Source: Brevundimonas sp.
GTDB taxonomy: Bacteria; Pseudomonadota; Alphaproteobacteria; Caulobacterales; Caulobacteraceae
Length of the DNA: 39,769 nucleotides
Reading direction: 5' to 3'
Assembly (NCBI RefSeq): GCF_003248455.1
Contig: NZ_QFNM01000031.1
Coordinates: 1 to 39,769 of the forward strand
The position numbers and the translations under genes are program-made. Within the stretch, counting starts at the first letter, position 1. Every line of letters begins with the position of its first letter. Of the stretch, positions 32,203-39,769 are shown one piece after another. The notes below the pieces were generated by a model. The model was not told where the DNA came from and searched no databases. It saw only the letters and a list, made by a program, of their open reading frames with translations.

Positions 32203-33732
32203 TCAGGCCGACGGCAGCAGGTCGGCGGCGAAGGCTCTGTATCGGCCGGCCCGCACCCCGTCCGTGGCGCGGGCGATGTCGGGGGCGAAGTAATGGTCGC
32301 TGGCGTAGGGGGCGGCGGCTTCGCGCACGATGTCGAAGACCTGCTCCAAGGCGGGCGAACTGGTCAGGGGACGATGGAACTCGATCCCTTGCGCCGCCGC
32401 CAGCAGTTCGATGCCGACCACGGTCGCCGCATTCTCGGCCATGTCCAGCAGACGACGCGCGCCGTGGGTGGCCATCGAGACATGGTCTTCCTGATTGGCG
32501 CTGGTCGGCACCGTGTCCACGCTGCACGGATGGGCGACCATGCGGTTCTCGGCGATTAGTGCGGCGGCCGTCACCTGGGCGATCATGAAGCCGGAGTTCA
32601 GACCGCTTTCCTTGACCAGGAAGGCCGGCAGTTCGCTCATCTTCGGATCGACCAGGATGGCGGTGCGCCGCTCGGAGACGTTGCCGATCTCGCACAGGGC
32701 CATGGCGATCTGATCGGCTGCGAAAGCAACAGGTTCGGCGTGAAAGTTGCCGCCCGAGATCACTTCGCCGTCCTCGATGAAGACCAGAGGATTGTCGGTG
32801 ACGGCGTTGGCTTCGCGCTCCAGCGTCGCGGCGGCGGTTCTCAGCACGTCCAGCACCGCCCCCATGACCTGGGGCTGGCAGCGCAGGGAATAGGGGTCCT
32901 GCACCTTGGCGCAATCGTCGCGGTGGCTGTCGCGAATGGCCGAACCGCGGATCAGGTCGCGCAAGGCGGCCGCGACGGCGATCTGACCCGGCTGGCCGCG
33001 CAGAGCGTGGATGCGCGGATCGAACGGGGCGTCCGAGCCCTTCAGCGCATCGACCGACAGGGCGCCGGCGGCGATGGCGGCGGCGAAGACGGCTTCCGCC
33101 GCGAACAGGCCCGCCAGAGCCAGCGCCGTCGAACACTGGGTGCCGTTCAGCAGGGCCAGGCCTTCCTTGGGGCCCAGCGTCAGCGGCGTCAGGCCCGCGC
33201 GGGCCAGGGCCGCCTCGGCCTCCAGCGTCTCGCCGCCCACGCGCGCCTCGCCCACGCCGATCAGGACGCTGCTCATATGGGCTAGGGGCGCCAGGTCGCC
33301 CGAGGCGCCCACCGACCCCTTGGAGGGAATGCAGGGCAGGACATCCGCATCGACCAAGGCGACCAGCGCCTCCAGCGTCTCGCGCCGAATGCCCGAGGCG
33401 CCGCGCGACAGACTGGCGATCTTCAGCACCATCAGCAGGCGGGTCACGGCGTCCGGCAACAGGGGGCCGACGCCGCAGGCATGGCTGAGCACCAGATTCT
33501 TCTGAAGCGTTTCAAGGTCCTGCGGGGCGATGCTGGTGTAGGCCAACAGGCCGAAGCCGGTGTTCACCCCATAGACGGTGCGGCCTTCCGCCACGATGGC
33601 GGCGACCGTGGCCGCGCCCTTTTCGACATCGGCCCAGGCGTCGGCCGTGATCGAAACCGTCACCGGACCGTCCAGCACGGCGCGCAACTGGGCCAGCGTC
33701 AGCGGCGCGTCGCCGAGGATCAGAGCGGTCAT
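32203..33732 (-). CDS. hutH: Histidine ammonia-lyase
   Basis: First step of histidine degradation: non-oxidative removal of ammonia to give urocanate. The electrophilic MIO cofactor forms from the Ala143-Ser144-Gly145 triad, visible in GSVGASGDLAPLAH. Other family blocks are YGVNTGFGLLA, LNGTQCSTALA, QDPYSLRCQPQV and SANQEDHVSM. At 509 residues it is full length. It is the last gene of the hutG-hutU-hutH unit, 2 bases after hutU, and converges on mntP. Confidence 0.97.
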   Translation of the reverse strand: MTALILGDAPLTLAQLRAVLDGPVTVSITADAWADVEKGAATVAAIVAEGRTVYGVNTGFGLLAYTSIAPQDLETLQKNLVLSHACGVGPLLPDAVTRLLMVLKIASLSRGASGIRRETLEALVALVDADVLPCIPSKGSVGASGDLAPLAHMSSVLIGVGEARVGGETLEAEAALARAGLTPLTLGPKEGLALLNGTQCSTALALAGLFAAEAVFAAAIAAGALSVDALKGSDAPFDPRIHALRGQPGQIAVAAALRDLIRGSAIRDSHRDDCAKVQDPYSLRCQPQVMGAVLDVLRTAAATLEREANAVTDNPLVFIEDGEVISGGNFHAEPVAFAADQIAMALCEIGNVSERRTAILVDPKMSELPAFLVKESGLNSGFMIAQVTAAALIAENRMVAHPCSVDTVPTSANQEDHVSMATHGARRLLDMAENAATVVGIELLAAAQGIEFHRPLTSSPALEQVFDIVREAAAPYASDHYFAPDIARATDGVRAGRYRAFAADLLPSA

Positions 33733-33734
33733 CT

Positions 33735-35399
33735 TCAGGCCTTCAGGCTGGGCAGGTTCAGGGCGTGTTCGCGGGCGGCGGCGCGGGCGATCTCATAACC
33801 GGCGTCGGCATGGCGCATGACCCCGGTCGCGGGGTCGTTCCACAGAACGCGCTCCAGCCGCCGGGCCGCCTCGGGCGTGCCGTCCGCGACGATGACGACC
33901 CCCGAATGCTGGGAATAGCCCATGCCGACCCCGCCGCCGTGATGCAGCGACACCCACGATGCGCCCGAGGCCGTGTTCAGCAGGGCGTTCAGCAGGGGCC
34001 AGTCGCTGACGGCGTCCGAGCCGTCCATCATCGCCTCCGTCTCGCGGTTCGGACTGGCCACCGAGCCGCTGTCCAGATGGTCGCGGCCGATGACGATGGG
34101 GCCGGACAGTTCGCCCGAGGCCACCATGTCGTTGAACATCAGCCCCGCGCGATGACGGTCGCCCAGGCCGATCCAGCAGATGCGGGCGGGCAGGCCCTGG
34201 AAGGCGATCCGCTCGCCCGCCATGTCCAGCCAGCGATGCAGGCCGGCGTTGTCGGGGAACAGACGCTTGATCGCCGCATCGGTCTTGCGGATGTCTTCGG
34301 GATCGCCGGTCAGGGACGCCCAGCGGAACGGCCCGATCCCGCGACAGAACAGCGGACGGATATAGGCGGGCACGAAGCCGGGGAAGTCGAAGGCGTTCGC
34401 CACCCCTTCGTCGTAGGCGACCTGGCGGATGTTGTTGCCATAATCGACCACCGGCGCGCCCGCCGCCTGGAAATCCAGCATGGCCTGGACGTGGGCGACG
34501 ATGGATTTGCGCGCAGCCGCCGCGACGGCGGCCGGGTCGCTGATCCGCCGGTCCTCCCATTCGGCCACGGTCCAGCCGGACGGCAGATAGCCGTTGACCA
34601 GATCGTGGGCGCTGGTCTGGTCCGTCACCAGGTCGGGGCGCGCGCCGCGCTTGACCAGTTCAGGCAGGACATCGGCTGCATTGCCCAACAGGCCGACGGA
34701 TATGGGCTTTCCGGCCGTGTTCGCGTCTTCGATCAGGGCCAGGGCCTCGTCCAGCGTTTCGGCCATCATGTCGAGGTAGCGGGTCTTCAGCCGCATCTCG
34801 ATGCGGCTGCGTTGGCATTCGACGGCCAGGCACGAGGCGCCGGCCATGGTCGCGGCCAGGGTCTGGGCGCCGCCCATTCCGCCCAGGCCGGCGGTCAGGA
34901 TCCACTTGCCGGACCAGTCGCCGCCATGATGCTGGCGGCCGGCCTCCATGAAGGTCTCGTAGGTGCCCTGAACGATGCCCTGGGTGCCGATGTAGATCCA
35001 CGAGCCGGCCGTCATCTGGCCGTACATCATCAGCCCCTTGCGATCGAGTTCGCCGAAATGCTCCCAGGTCGCCCACTTCGGCACCAGGTTGGAGTTGGCG
35101 ATCAGGACGCGCGGCGCATCGGCGTGGGTGCGGAAGACGCCGACCGGCTTGCCCGACTGGACCAGCAGGGTCTCGTCGGCTTCGAGCGCGCGCAGGGTCT
35201 CGACGATCCGGTCGAAGGCGGCCCAGTCGCGCGCCGCCTTGCCGACGCCGCCATAGACGACCAGGTCCTGAGGCCGCTCGGCGACCTCGGGGTCCAGATT
35301 GTTCATCAGCATTCGCAGGGCGGCCTCGGCGGCCCAGGTCTTGGCGGTCATCTCCGGTCCGCGCGGGCTGCGGACGCTGCGGGCGTTTGGCGTGTTCAT
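33735..35399 (-). CDS. hutU: Urocanate hydratase
   Basis: Second step: NAD-dependent hydration of urocanate to imidazolonepropionate. Signature segments are the NAD-binding LTAGLGGMGGAQ, GTYETFMEAGRQHHGG, VTDQTSAHDLVNGYLPSGW and the C-terminal HHGGGVGMGYSQHSGVV with the conserved Gly/Ser/His cluster. The ATG at 35399 gives 554 residues, the usual length. The frame is open well upstream, but those codons are an out-of-frame read of hutG. It overlaps the hutG stop by 4 bases and precedes hutH by 2. Confidence 0.97.
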   Translation of the reverse strand: MNTPNARSVRSPRGPEMTAKTWAAEAALRMLMNNLDPEVAERPQDLVVYGGVGKAARDWAAFDRIVETLRALEADETLLVQSGKPVGVFRTHADAPRVLIANSNLVPKWATWEHFGELDRKGLMMYGQMTAGSWIYIGTQGIVQGTYETFMEAGRQHHGGDWSGKWILTAGLGGMGGAQTLAATMAGASCLAVECQRSRIEMRLKTRYLDMMAETLDEALALIEDANTAGKPISVGLLGNAADVLPELVKRGARPDLVTDQTSAHDLVNGYLPSGWTVAEWEDRRISDPAAVAAAARKSIVAHVQAMLDFQAAGAPVVDYGNNIRQVAYDEGVANAFDFPGFVPAYIRPLFCRGIGPFRWASLTGDPEDIRKTDAAIKRLFPDNAGLHRWLDMAGERIAFQGLPARICWIGLGDRHRAGLMFNDMVASGELSGPIVIGRDHLDSGSVASPNRETEAMMDGSDAVSDWPLLNALLNTASGASWVSLHHGGGVGMGYSQHSGVVIVADGTPEAARRLERVLWNDPATGVMRHADAGYEIARAAAREHALNLPSLKA

Positions 35400-36217
35400 G
35401 GGGCGGTCTCGGCGAAGGCGATGCAGGCGGCCAGGACGCGGCGCAGATGGCCCCGCATGTCCGCCGCGCGTTCGGGTTCGTATGGGCTGGGCCAGTTGTC
35501 GGGCGACACCGGCCCGGCGGGGTCCAGGATATAGCCCCGGTCCGCCAGCTCCATCTGGATGGCGTGCACGCCATCGGTCGGCCGTCCGTAATGGCGCGTG
35601 GTCCAGCCGCCCTTGAAGCGACCGTTGACCACCAGGCTGGAGCCGCTGACGGCGCAGGCGGCCTCGACGCCTTGCGTCAGTTCGGGGGCGCAGGTCGCGC
35701 CGTCGTTGTCGCCGATGTTGAACTGCGGCAGTTCGCCGTCGAACAGGCGCGGCACAACCGAGCGGATCGAATGGGCGTCGTAAAGGACGACCGGGCCCTG
35801 GCGCCGAAGTCGGTCGATCTGCGCCCGCAGGGCGGCATGATAGGGATCGAACCAGGTTTCTCGCCGCCAGGCGATCTCGGCCGCGTCCGGTTCCTGGCCG
35901 GCAAGATACAGGGGTTCGCCGTCGAAGGTCTCGGTCGGGCATAGGCCCGTCGTCGTCAGGCCGGGATAGAGGGAGACCCCGGACGGGTCGCGGTTCACGT
36001 CGATGACGCTGCGCGAGACGGAGGTGCGCACCAGGGTCGCGCCCAGGTCGACGGCGAAGTCGTAGAGCCGATCTACCCACCAGTCGGCGTCCTTGCGCGC
36101 CAGCCAGGGCGAGGCCATGCGCGCCTCGATTTCGGGCGGGATGTCGGTTCCGGCGTGCGGCAGGCCGATCACCAGAGGCGCCGAACCCTCGTGGACGGTC
36201 AGCCAGTCTGCGGTCAT
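35396..36217 (-). CDS. hutG: N-formylglutamate deformylase
   Basis: Last step of the five-enzyme hut route: hydrolysis of N-formyl-L-glutamate to glutamate and formate. Members are zinc-dependent amidohydrolases. Diagnostic blocks are IGLPHAGTDIPPEIEARM, SLYPGLTTTGLCP, LYDAHSIRSVVPRLFDG, PQFNIGDNDGATC and HYGRPTDGVHAIQMELADR. The ATG at 36217 (273 residues) has an excellent GGGAGGCCGAG site; the frame extends to a TTG at 36274, but that would run across the operator. It is the first gene of the minus-strand hut unit, divergent from hutF. With hutF present, the pathway goes via formylglutamate rather than direct FIGLU hydrolysis. Confidence 0.95.
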   Translation of the reverse strand: MTADWLTVHEGSAPLVIGLPHAGTDIPPEIEARMASPWLARKDADWWVDRLYDFAVDLGATLVRTSVSRSVIDVNRDPSGVSLYPGLTTTGLCPTETFDGEPLYLAGQEPDAAEIAWRRETWFDPYHAALRAQIDRLRRQGPVVLYDAHSIRSVVPRLFDGELPQFNIGDNDGATCAPELTQGVEAACAVSGSSLVVNGRFKGGWTTRHYGRPTDGVHAIQMELADRGYILDPAGPVSPDNWPSPYEPERAADMRGHLRRVLAACIAFAETAP

Positions 36218-36250
36218 CTCGGCCTCCCTCGCCAAATCCGTCTGTCGTGG

Positions 36251-36264
36251 TATGTCTAGACATA
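36251..36264. promoter_or_regulatory. HutC operator candidate
   Basis: Perfect 14-bp palindrome TATGTCTAGACATA in the 74-base gap between the divergent hutG and hutF starts. HutC is a GntR/UTRA repressor of the hut genes, and its known sites are similar short A/T-rich palindromes with a TGT...ACA core. One central site could control both the hutGUH and hutFCI units and autoregulate hutC. In known systems urocanate is the inducer. Confidence 0.75.
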
Positions 36265-36291
36265 TTGATCGCAACGACGCGGACCTGTCCA

Positions 36292-37710
36292 GTGACCCTT
36301 CAGACGCAGCCTGTGGATCGCAGCCTCTGGTTCCAGACCGCCCTGCTGCCGGACGGCTGGGCGCGCGACGTCAGGATCGGTGTGGCGAAAGGCCGGATCG
36401 CGACGCTCGAAACCGGCGTGGCGCGCGCCGCGACGGATGGCGGGGGCGGCGTCGCCCTGCCGGGCATGACCAACCTGCACAGCCATGCGTTTCAGCGGGC
36501 GATGGCGGGGCTGACCGAGGCGCGGGGGCCAGGAGGCCAGACAGGGGGGGACCGGAGCGGGGGCGACGACGACTTCTGGACTTGGCGCGCCCTGATGTAC
36601 CGCTTCCTGGATCGGGGCGGGCCGCACGAGATCGAGGCCATCACCGCCCTGGCCTTCATGGAGATGCTGGAGGGCGGCTTCACCCGCGTCTGCGAGTTCC
36701 ACTATCTGCACAACGACCCGTCGGGCGCGGCCTATGGCGATGTCGCCGAGATCGCGGGGCGGATCGTCGCGGCCGCCCAGGCGACGGGGATCGGCTTGAC
36801 CCTGCTGCCGGTCTTCTACGCCCACGCCGGTTTCGGCGGTCAGCCGCCCAGTCACGGCCAGCGGCGCTTCGTCACCGATCTGGATGGGTTCGCCAAACTG
36901 GTCGGGCGATGCCGCGACCTGACCGCCGGGCTGGCCGATGCGGTCGTCGGCGTCGCGCCCCACAGCCTGCGCGCCGTCGCGCCCGACGAACTGACGGCGA
37001 TGCCGGACCTGGCGGGCGACGGCCCGATCCACATCCATGTGGCCGAGCAGATCAGGGAGGTCGAGGACTGCCTGGCCTGGTCGGGCGCGCGGCCGGTGGA
37101 ATGGCTGTTGGAGCATGCGCCGGTCGACGCCCGTTGGTGCCTGATCCATTCGACCCATGTGACGCCGGCGGAATGGGGCGGGATCGTCGACCGCCAGGCC
37201 GTCGTCGGCCTGTGTCCGATCACCGAGGCCAATCTGGGCGACGGGGTCTTTCCGGCGGCGGACTTCGCTCGCGCCGGGGGCCGGTTCGGGATCGGCACGG
37301 ATTCCAACGTCCAGATCGGCGTGGCGGAGGAGCTGAGGATGCTGGAATACAGTCAGCGGCTTACGCTCCGTGGCCGGGCGGTGATGGCTGACGCCCAGCG
37401 TTCGACCGGCCGCGCCCTGTACGCGCGCGCCCTGGCCGGGGGCGCTCAGGCGGGCGGGGCGCAGGCGGGTCTGGCGCCGGGCGCGCCGGCCGACATCGTT
37501 GCGCTGGATGTCGAGGGGATCGCCTTCGCCGGGCGCGGGGGCGACGCGGTGCTGGACAGCTGGATCTTCGGCGCGCCGCGAGGAGCCGTGCGGTCGGTCT
37601 GGCGCGCCGGCCGCGAGGTGGTGACGGCGGGGCGCCACGTCGCCCGGGAGGCCATCGAGGCCCGCTATCGTCAGGCCCTGGCCCGGATTCTGGACGGGCC
37701 GGCGGCATGA
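36292..37710 (+). CDS. hutF: Formimidoylglutamate deiminase
   Basis: Amidohydrolase that converts N-formimino-L-glutamate to N-formyl-L-glutamate and ammonia. The metal motif LHSHAFQRAMAGLTE (the HxH variant), EFHYLHNDPSG, APHSLRAV, IHIHVAEQ, CPITEANLGDG and GIGTDSNV follow the HutF pattern. The GTG at 36292 gives 472 residues. The frame is open to 36247, but that start would lie on the operator. No good ribosome site is visible. An unusual Gly-rich insertion (about residues 78-90, before DDDFWTWR) and an AGGAQ repeat near residue 385 stand out. It overlaps hutC by 4 bases. Confidence 0.93.
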   Translation: MTLQTQPVDRSLWFQTALLPDGWARDVRIGVAKGRIATLETGVARAATDGGGGVALPGMTNLHSHAFQRAMAGLTEARGPGGQTGGDRSGGDDDFWTWRALMYRFLDRGGPHEIEAITALAFMEMLEGGFTRVCEFHYLHNDPSGAAYGDVAEIAGRIVAAAQATGIGLTLLPVFYAHAGFGGQPPSHGQRRFVTDLDGFAKLVGRCRDLTAGLADAVVGVAPHSLRAVAPDELTAMPDLAGDGPIHIHVAEQIREVEDCLAWSGARPVEWLLEHAPVDARWCLIHSTHVTPAEWGGIVDRQAVVGLCPITEANLGDGVFPAADFARAGGRFGIGTDSNVQIGVAEELRMLEYSQRLTLRGRAVMADAQRSTGRALYARALAGGAQAGGAQAGLAPGAPADIVALDVEGIAFAGRGGDAVLDSWIFGAPRGAVRSVWRAGREVVTAGRHVAREAIEARYRQALARILDGPAA

Positions 37711-38420
37711 CCCTGCATCAGCGAATCTACGCCGATCTGGAGCGGCGCATCCTGTCCGGCGATCTTTCGCCAGGTGACCGCATCCCGTTCGAACATCAGT
37801 TGACCGACGCCTATGGCTGTTCGCGCATGACGGTGTCCAAGGCCATCTCCGAACTGGCGGGGCGGGGACTGGTCACGCGCCGGCGCCGCGCCGGCACCTT
37901 CGTCGCCCAGCCAAAGGCCCATGCCGCCGTCCTGGCCATCCCCGACCTGCAGGCCGAAGTCGCCGCGCGGGGGCAGACCTATGGCTACGCCCTGCTGAAC
38001 CAGACCGAACGCGAACCCAGGGATGCGGACGAGGCCGAACTGGCGGCTGGCGGGCGGCTGTTGGACCTGACCTGTCTGCACAGGGCGGACGGCGCGCCCC
38101 TGGCCCTGGAACGCCGCCTGATTGCGCTGAAGGCCGCGCCCCAGGCGGCCAGCGTGGATTTTCAACGGCTTGCGCCCGGAAGCTGGTTGCTGACCGCAGA
38201 AACCTGGACCGAGGCGGAAAACCGGATTTCCGCCATCGAGGCAGACGTCGCCGCCGCCCGCCTGCTGGGGCTGAAGGCCGGCGCGGCCTGTTTGTGCGTC
38301 GAACGCCGGACCTGGAAGGACGGGCAGGGGGTGACGCGGGTGTGGCAGACCTTTCCCGGCGACCGCTACGATCTGGTCGCCCGCTTCTCGCCCGGCCACA
38401 CGAAGGACATCCGCATATGA
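37707..38420 (+). CDS. hutC: Histidine-utilisation repressor HutC (GntR/UTRA)
   Basis: 237-residue repressor. The N-terminal GntR winged helix spans about residues 3-70 (LHQRIYADLERRILSGDLSPGD, LTDAYGCSRMTVSKAISELAGRGLVTRRRRAGTFVA), followed by a UTRA ligand domain (LTCLHRADGAPLALERRLIAL, SWLLTAETWTEAENRISA). In studied species urocanate binds the UTRA domain and releases the repressor. Placement inside the hut cluster, overlapping hutF and hutI by 4 bases each, supports HutC over other GntR proteins. The palindrome at 36251-36264 is its probable site. Confidence 0.94.
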   Translation: MTLHQRIYADLERRILSGDLSPGDRIPFEHQLTDAYGCSRMTVSKAISELAGRGLVTRRRRAGTFVAQPKAHAAVLAIPDLQAEVAARGQTYGYALLNQTEREPRDADEAELAAGGRLLDLTCLHRADGAPLALERRLIALKAAPQAASVDFQRLAPGSWLLTAETWTEAENRISAIEADVAAARLLGLKAGAACLCVERRTWKDGQGVTRVWQTFPGDRYDLVARFSPGHTKDIRI

Positions 38421-39613
38421 AGGCCGACCGCCTGCTGATCGACTGTCATGTCGCGACCATGGTCGAGGGCGCTGGGGCCTATGGCGCCATCCCTGACGCT
38501 GCGGTGGTCATCGCGGACGGCCGAATCGCCTGGATCGGCCCGCGCGCCGATCTGCCGACCGTGCAGGCGGTCGAGACGGAGCGGCTGGATGGGCGCTGGA
38601 TCACGCCGGGCCTGGTGGACTGTCACACCCATCTGGTGTTCGGCGGGGACCGTTCGGGCGAGTTCGAACAGCGTCTGGGCGGCGCGACCTATGAACAGAT
38701 CGCCCGGGCGGGCGGCGGCATCGTCTCCTCCGTCAAGGCCACGCGGGCGGCGTCCGAGGACGATCTGTTCGCGTCGGCCATGAGCCGGCTGGAAGGGTTG
38801 AAGGCGACCGGCGTCACCACCGTCGAGATCAAGTCCGGCTATGGGCTGGACCGCGAGACCGAGTTGAAGATGCTGCGCGTCGCCCGCCGCATCGGACGCG
38901 AGGGCGGGGTGCGGGTCCGCACCAGCTATCTGGGCCTGCACGCCATACCGCCGGAGCATCGCGAGGACCGCGCCGCCTATGTCGATCTGGCCGTCGACGA
39001 CATGCTGCCGGCCGCTCATGCCGAGGGGCTGGTGGACGCGGTCGACGCCTATTGCGAGCCCATCGCCTTTTCGATCCAGGAAGTGTCTCGCCTGTTCGAC
39101 AAGGCGCGCGGGCTTGGCCTGCCAGTCAAGCTGCATGCCGACCAGCTGTCGAACGGCGGCGGGGCGGCCCTGGCGGCGCGCCATCGCGCCCTGTCGGCCG
39201 ATCACATCGAACACGCGACCGAAGACGGCGTGGCCGCCATGGCCGCCGCAGGCGTGGTCGCCGTCCTGCTGCCCGGCGCCTTTCTGATGCTGCGGGAGAC
39301 CCAGGCCCCGCCCATCGACCTGCTGCGCCGCCATGGGGTCAGGATGGCCGTCGCCACCGACTGCAACCCCGGCACCTCGCCCGTCGCCTCGATGACCGCG
39401 GCCCTGAACCTGGCCTGCGTCCAGTTACGCCTGACGCCCGAGGAAGCCCTGGCCGGCGCGACCCGCGAGGCGGCCAGGGCGCTGGCACTGCTCGACCGGA
39501 TCGGAACCCTGGAAGTCGGAAAGGCCGCCGAACTGGCGGTCTGGAACATCGCCCGGCCGGCCGAACTGGCCTATTGGCTGGGCAAGCCCCTGCTGCACCG
39601 GACCTATCGGTAG
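38417..39613 (+). CDS. hutI: Imidazolonepropionase
   Basis: Third step of histidine degradation: hydrolytic ring opening of imidazolonepropionate to formiminoglutamate. The metal and substrate motifs of this amidohydrolase are intact: PGLVDCHTHLVFGGDRSGEF, IKSGYGLDRETELKMLRVAR, TSYLGLHAIPPEHR, VKLHADQLSN, SADHIEHATEDG and VATDCNPGTSP. The 398 residues are close to the family norm. It ends HRTYR with a stop only 3 bases from the stop of the convergent transposase. The IS therefore borders the gene and could have replaced its last few codons, although the fold looks complete. Confidence 0.95.
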   Translation: MKADRLLIDCHVATMVEGAGAYGAIPDAAVVIADGRIAWIGPRADLPTVQAVETERLDGRWITPGLVDCHTHLVFGGDRSGEFEQRLGGATYEQIARAGGGIVSSVKATRAASEDDLFASAMSRLEGLKATGVTTVEIKSGYGLDRETELKMLRVARRIGREGGVRVRTSYLGLHAIPPEHREDRAAYVDLAVDDMLPAAHAEGLVDAVDAYCEPIAFSIQEVSRLFDKARGLGLPVKLHADQLSNGGGAALAARHRALSADHIEHATEDGVAAMAAAGVVAVLLPGAFLMLRETQAPPIDLLRRHGVRMAVATDCNPGTSPVASMTAALNLACVQLRLTPEEALAGATREAARALALLDRIGTLEVGKAAELAVWNIARPAELAYWLGKPLLHRTYR

Positions 39614-39769
39614 GCGTTAGGTGTTCAGTCCCAGCATCTGTTTAATAGGGTTGAGGATGAATCGGTCTGGCTCTGAAGTCCAGATTTTTGCGATGTATTC
39701 GTAAGGGGTGAGGCCGCTGAGTGTCTTGAGGCGACGGGCGAAGGTGTATGCTGGCATGAAGTCGGCGAG
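39614..39769 (-). mobile_element. Terminal segment of an IS481-like insertion sequence
   Basis: From just after the hutI stop the DNA becomes visibly more A/T-rich than the rest of the window and encodes the transposase C-terminus. In this family the inverted repeat often lies at or inside the end of the gene, so the boundary is probably within 39614-39625 (TGTTCAGTCCC begins at 39622). The other end is outside the window. Confidence 0.7.
39617..39769 (-). CDS. IS481-family transposase, C-terminal 50 residues (runs off the window)
   Basis: The minus strand reads an open frame from the window edge to a TAA at 39617-39619, ending in KQMLGLNT. The visible motifs YTFARRLKTLSGLTPYEYI and IWTSEPDRFILNP are those of the C-terminus of IS481-type DDE transposases. 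The catalytic core lies beyond the window, so intactness cannot be judged. Confidence 0.8.
   Translation of the reverse strand, partial: LADFMPAYTFARRLKTLSGLTPYEYIAKIWTSEPDRFILNPIKQMLGLNT

Noticed and set aside
33735..36263. 842-codon fusion of hutG and hutU
   Set aside because: The extra 5' part is hutG read in the wrong frame. The true hutG frame has all family motifs and a good ribosome site.
1..39769. CRISPR arrays, tRNA or rRNA genes, prophage or defence islands
   Set aside because: Looked for regular direct repeats, cloverleaf-like blocks and typical genes; none seen. Only the IS fragment at the right edge is mobile.

Overview
This is a high-GC, gene-dense chromosomal window. Gene content and gene order point to an alphaproteobacterium of the Caulobacteraceae, most likely Brevundimonas-like: the fabF-mltG-yicC-gmk block, the lptF-lptG-lptD-surA-pdxA-rsmA order, a TipN-like polarity protein, and promoter-like sequences resembling the Caulobacter housekeeping consensus. 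The genus is inferred from recalled family knowledge; no database search was run. Almost all of the window is chromosomal core, with one mobile-element end at the right edge. No tRNA, rRNA, CRISPR array, prophage or defence island was seen.

Layout. 1-3390 (+): truncated fabF, then mltG, yicC and gmk, with no gaps or small overlaps (fatty-acid synthesis, peptidoglycan, nucleotide metabolism). 3457-12715 (-): one tightly packed run, lptF-lptG-lptD-surA-pdxA-rsmA-aminotransferase. It serves LPS export and outer-membrane protein folding, plus vitamin B6 synthesis and 16S rRNA dimethylation. It starts at a plausible promoter (12763-12793) and ends at a hairpin with a T-run (3392-3420). 12858-15463 (+): pepA, holC and two tandem small lipoproteins related to the I78 inhibitor family. 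15468-17712: a LysR regulator divergent from a pirin gene, then doxX. 17765-22793 (-): prolyl iminopeptidase, a DUF423 membrane protein, a C15-peptidase-like protein that has lost its catalytic residues, a TipN-like coiled-coil membrane protein, and a 60-residue membrane peptide.

22966-28400: a phospholipase D-type enzyme (+) meets an endonuclease/exonuclease/phosphatase-family protein (-) tail to tail, with overlapping ends. Then come two TPM-domain proteins, lemA and folD, all on the minus strand. 28493-31412 (+): a secreted protein of five PPC-like repeats, followed after 4 bases by type 2 isopentenyl-diphosphate isomerase. 31440-32198 (+): a yybP-ykoY-type manganese riboswitch candidate, a ribosome-site-masking hairpin, and the Mn exporter mntP. 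32203-39613: a complete histidine-utilisation regulon, divergently arranged as hutG-hutU-hutH (-) and hutF-hutC-hutI (+) around a perfect 14-bp palindrome, the likely HutC operator. It encodes the five-step route from histidine to glutamate and formate through formylglutamate. 39617-39769 (-): the 3' end of an IS481-family transposase, starting 3 bases past hutI.

The observations most worth follow-up are the mntP leader, the all-three-residue loss in the C15-like protein beside tipN, the CTTC-containing I78-like pair, the five-repeat PPC protein coupled to the isomerase, the twin dyads ahead of lemA, and the HutC palindrome. No wholly new multi-gene system is evident.
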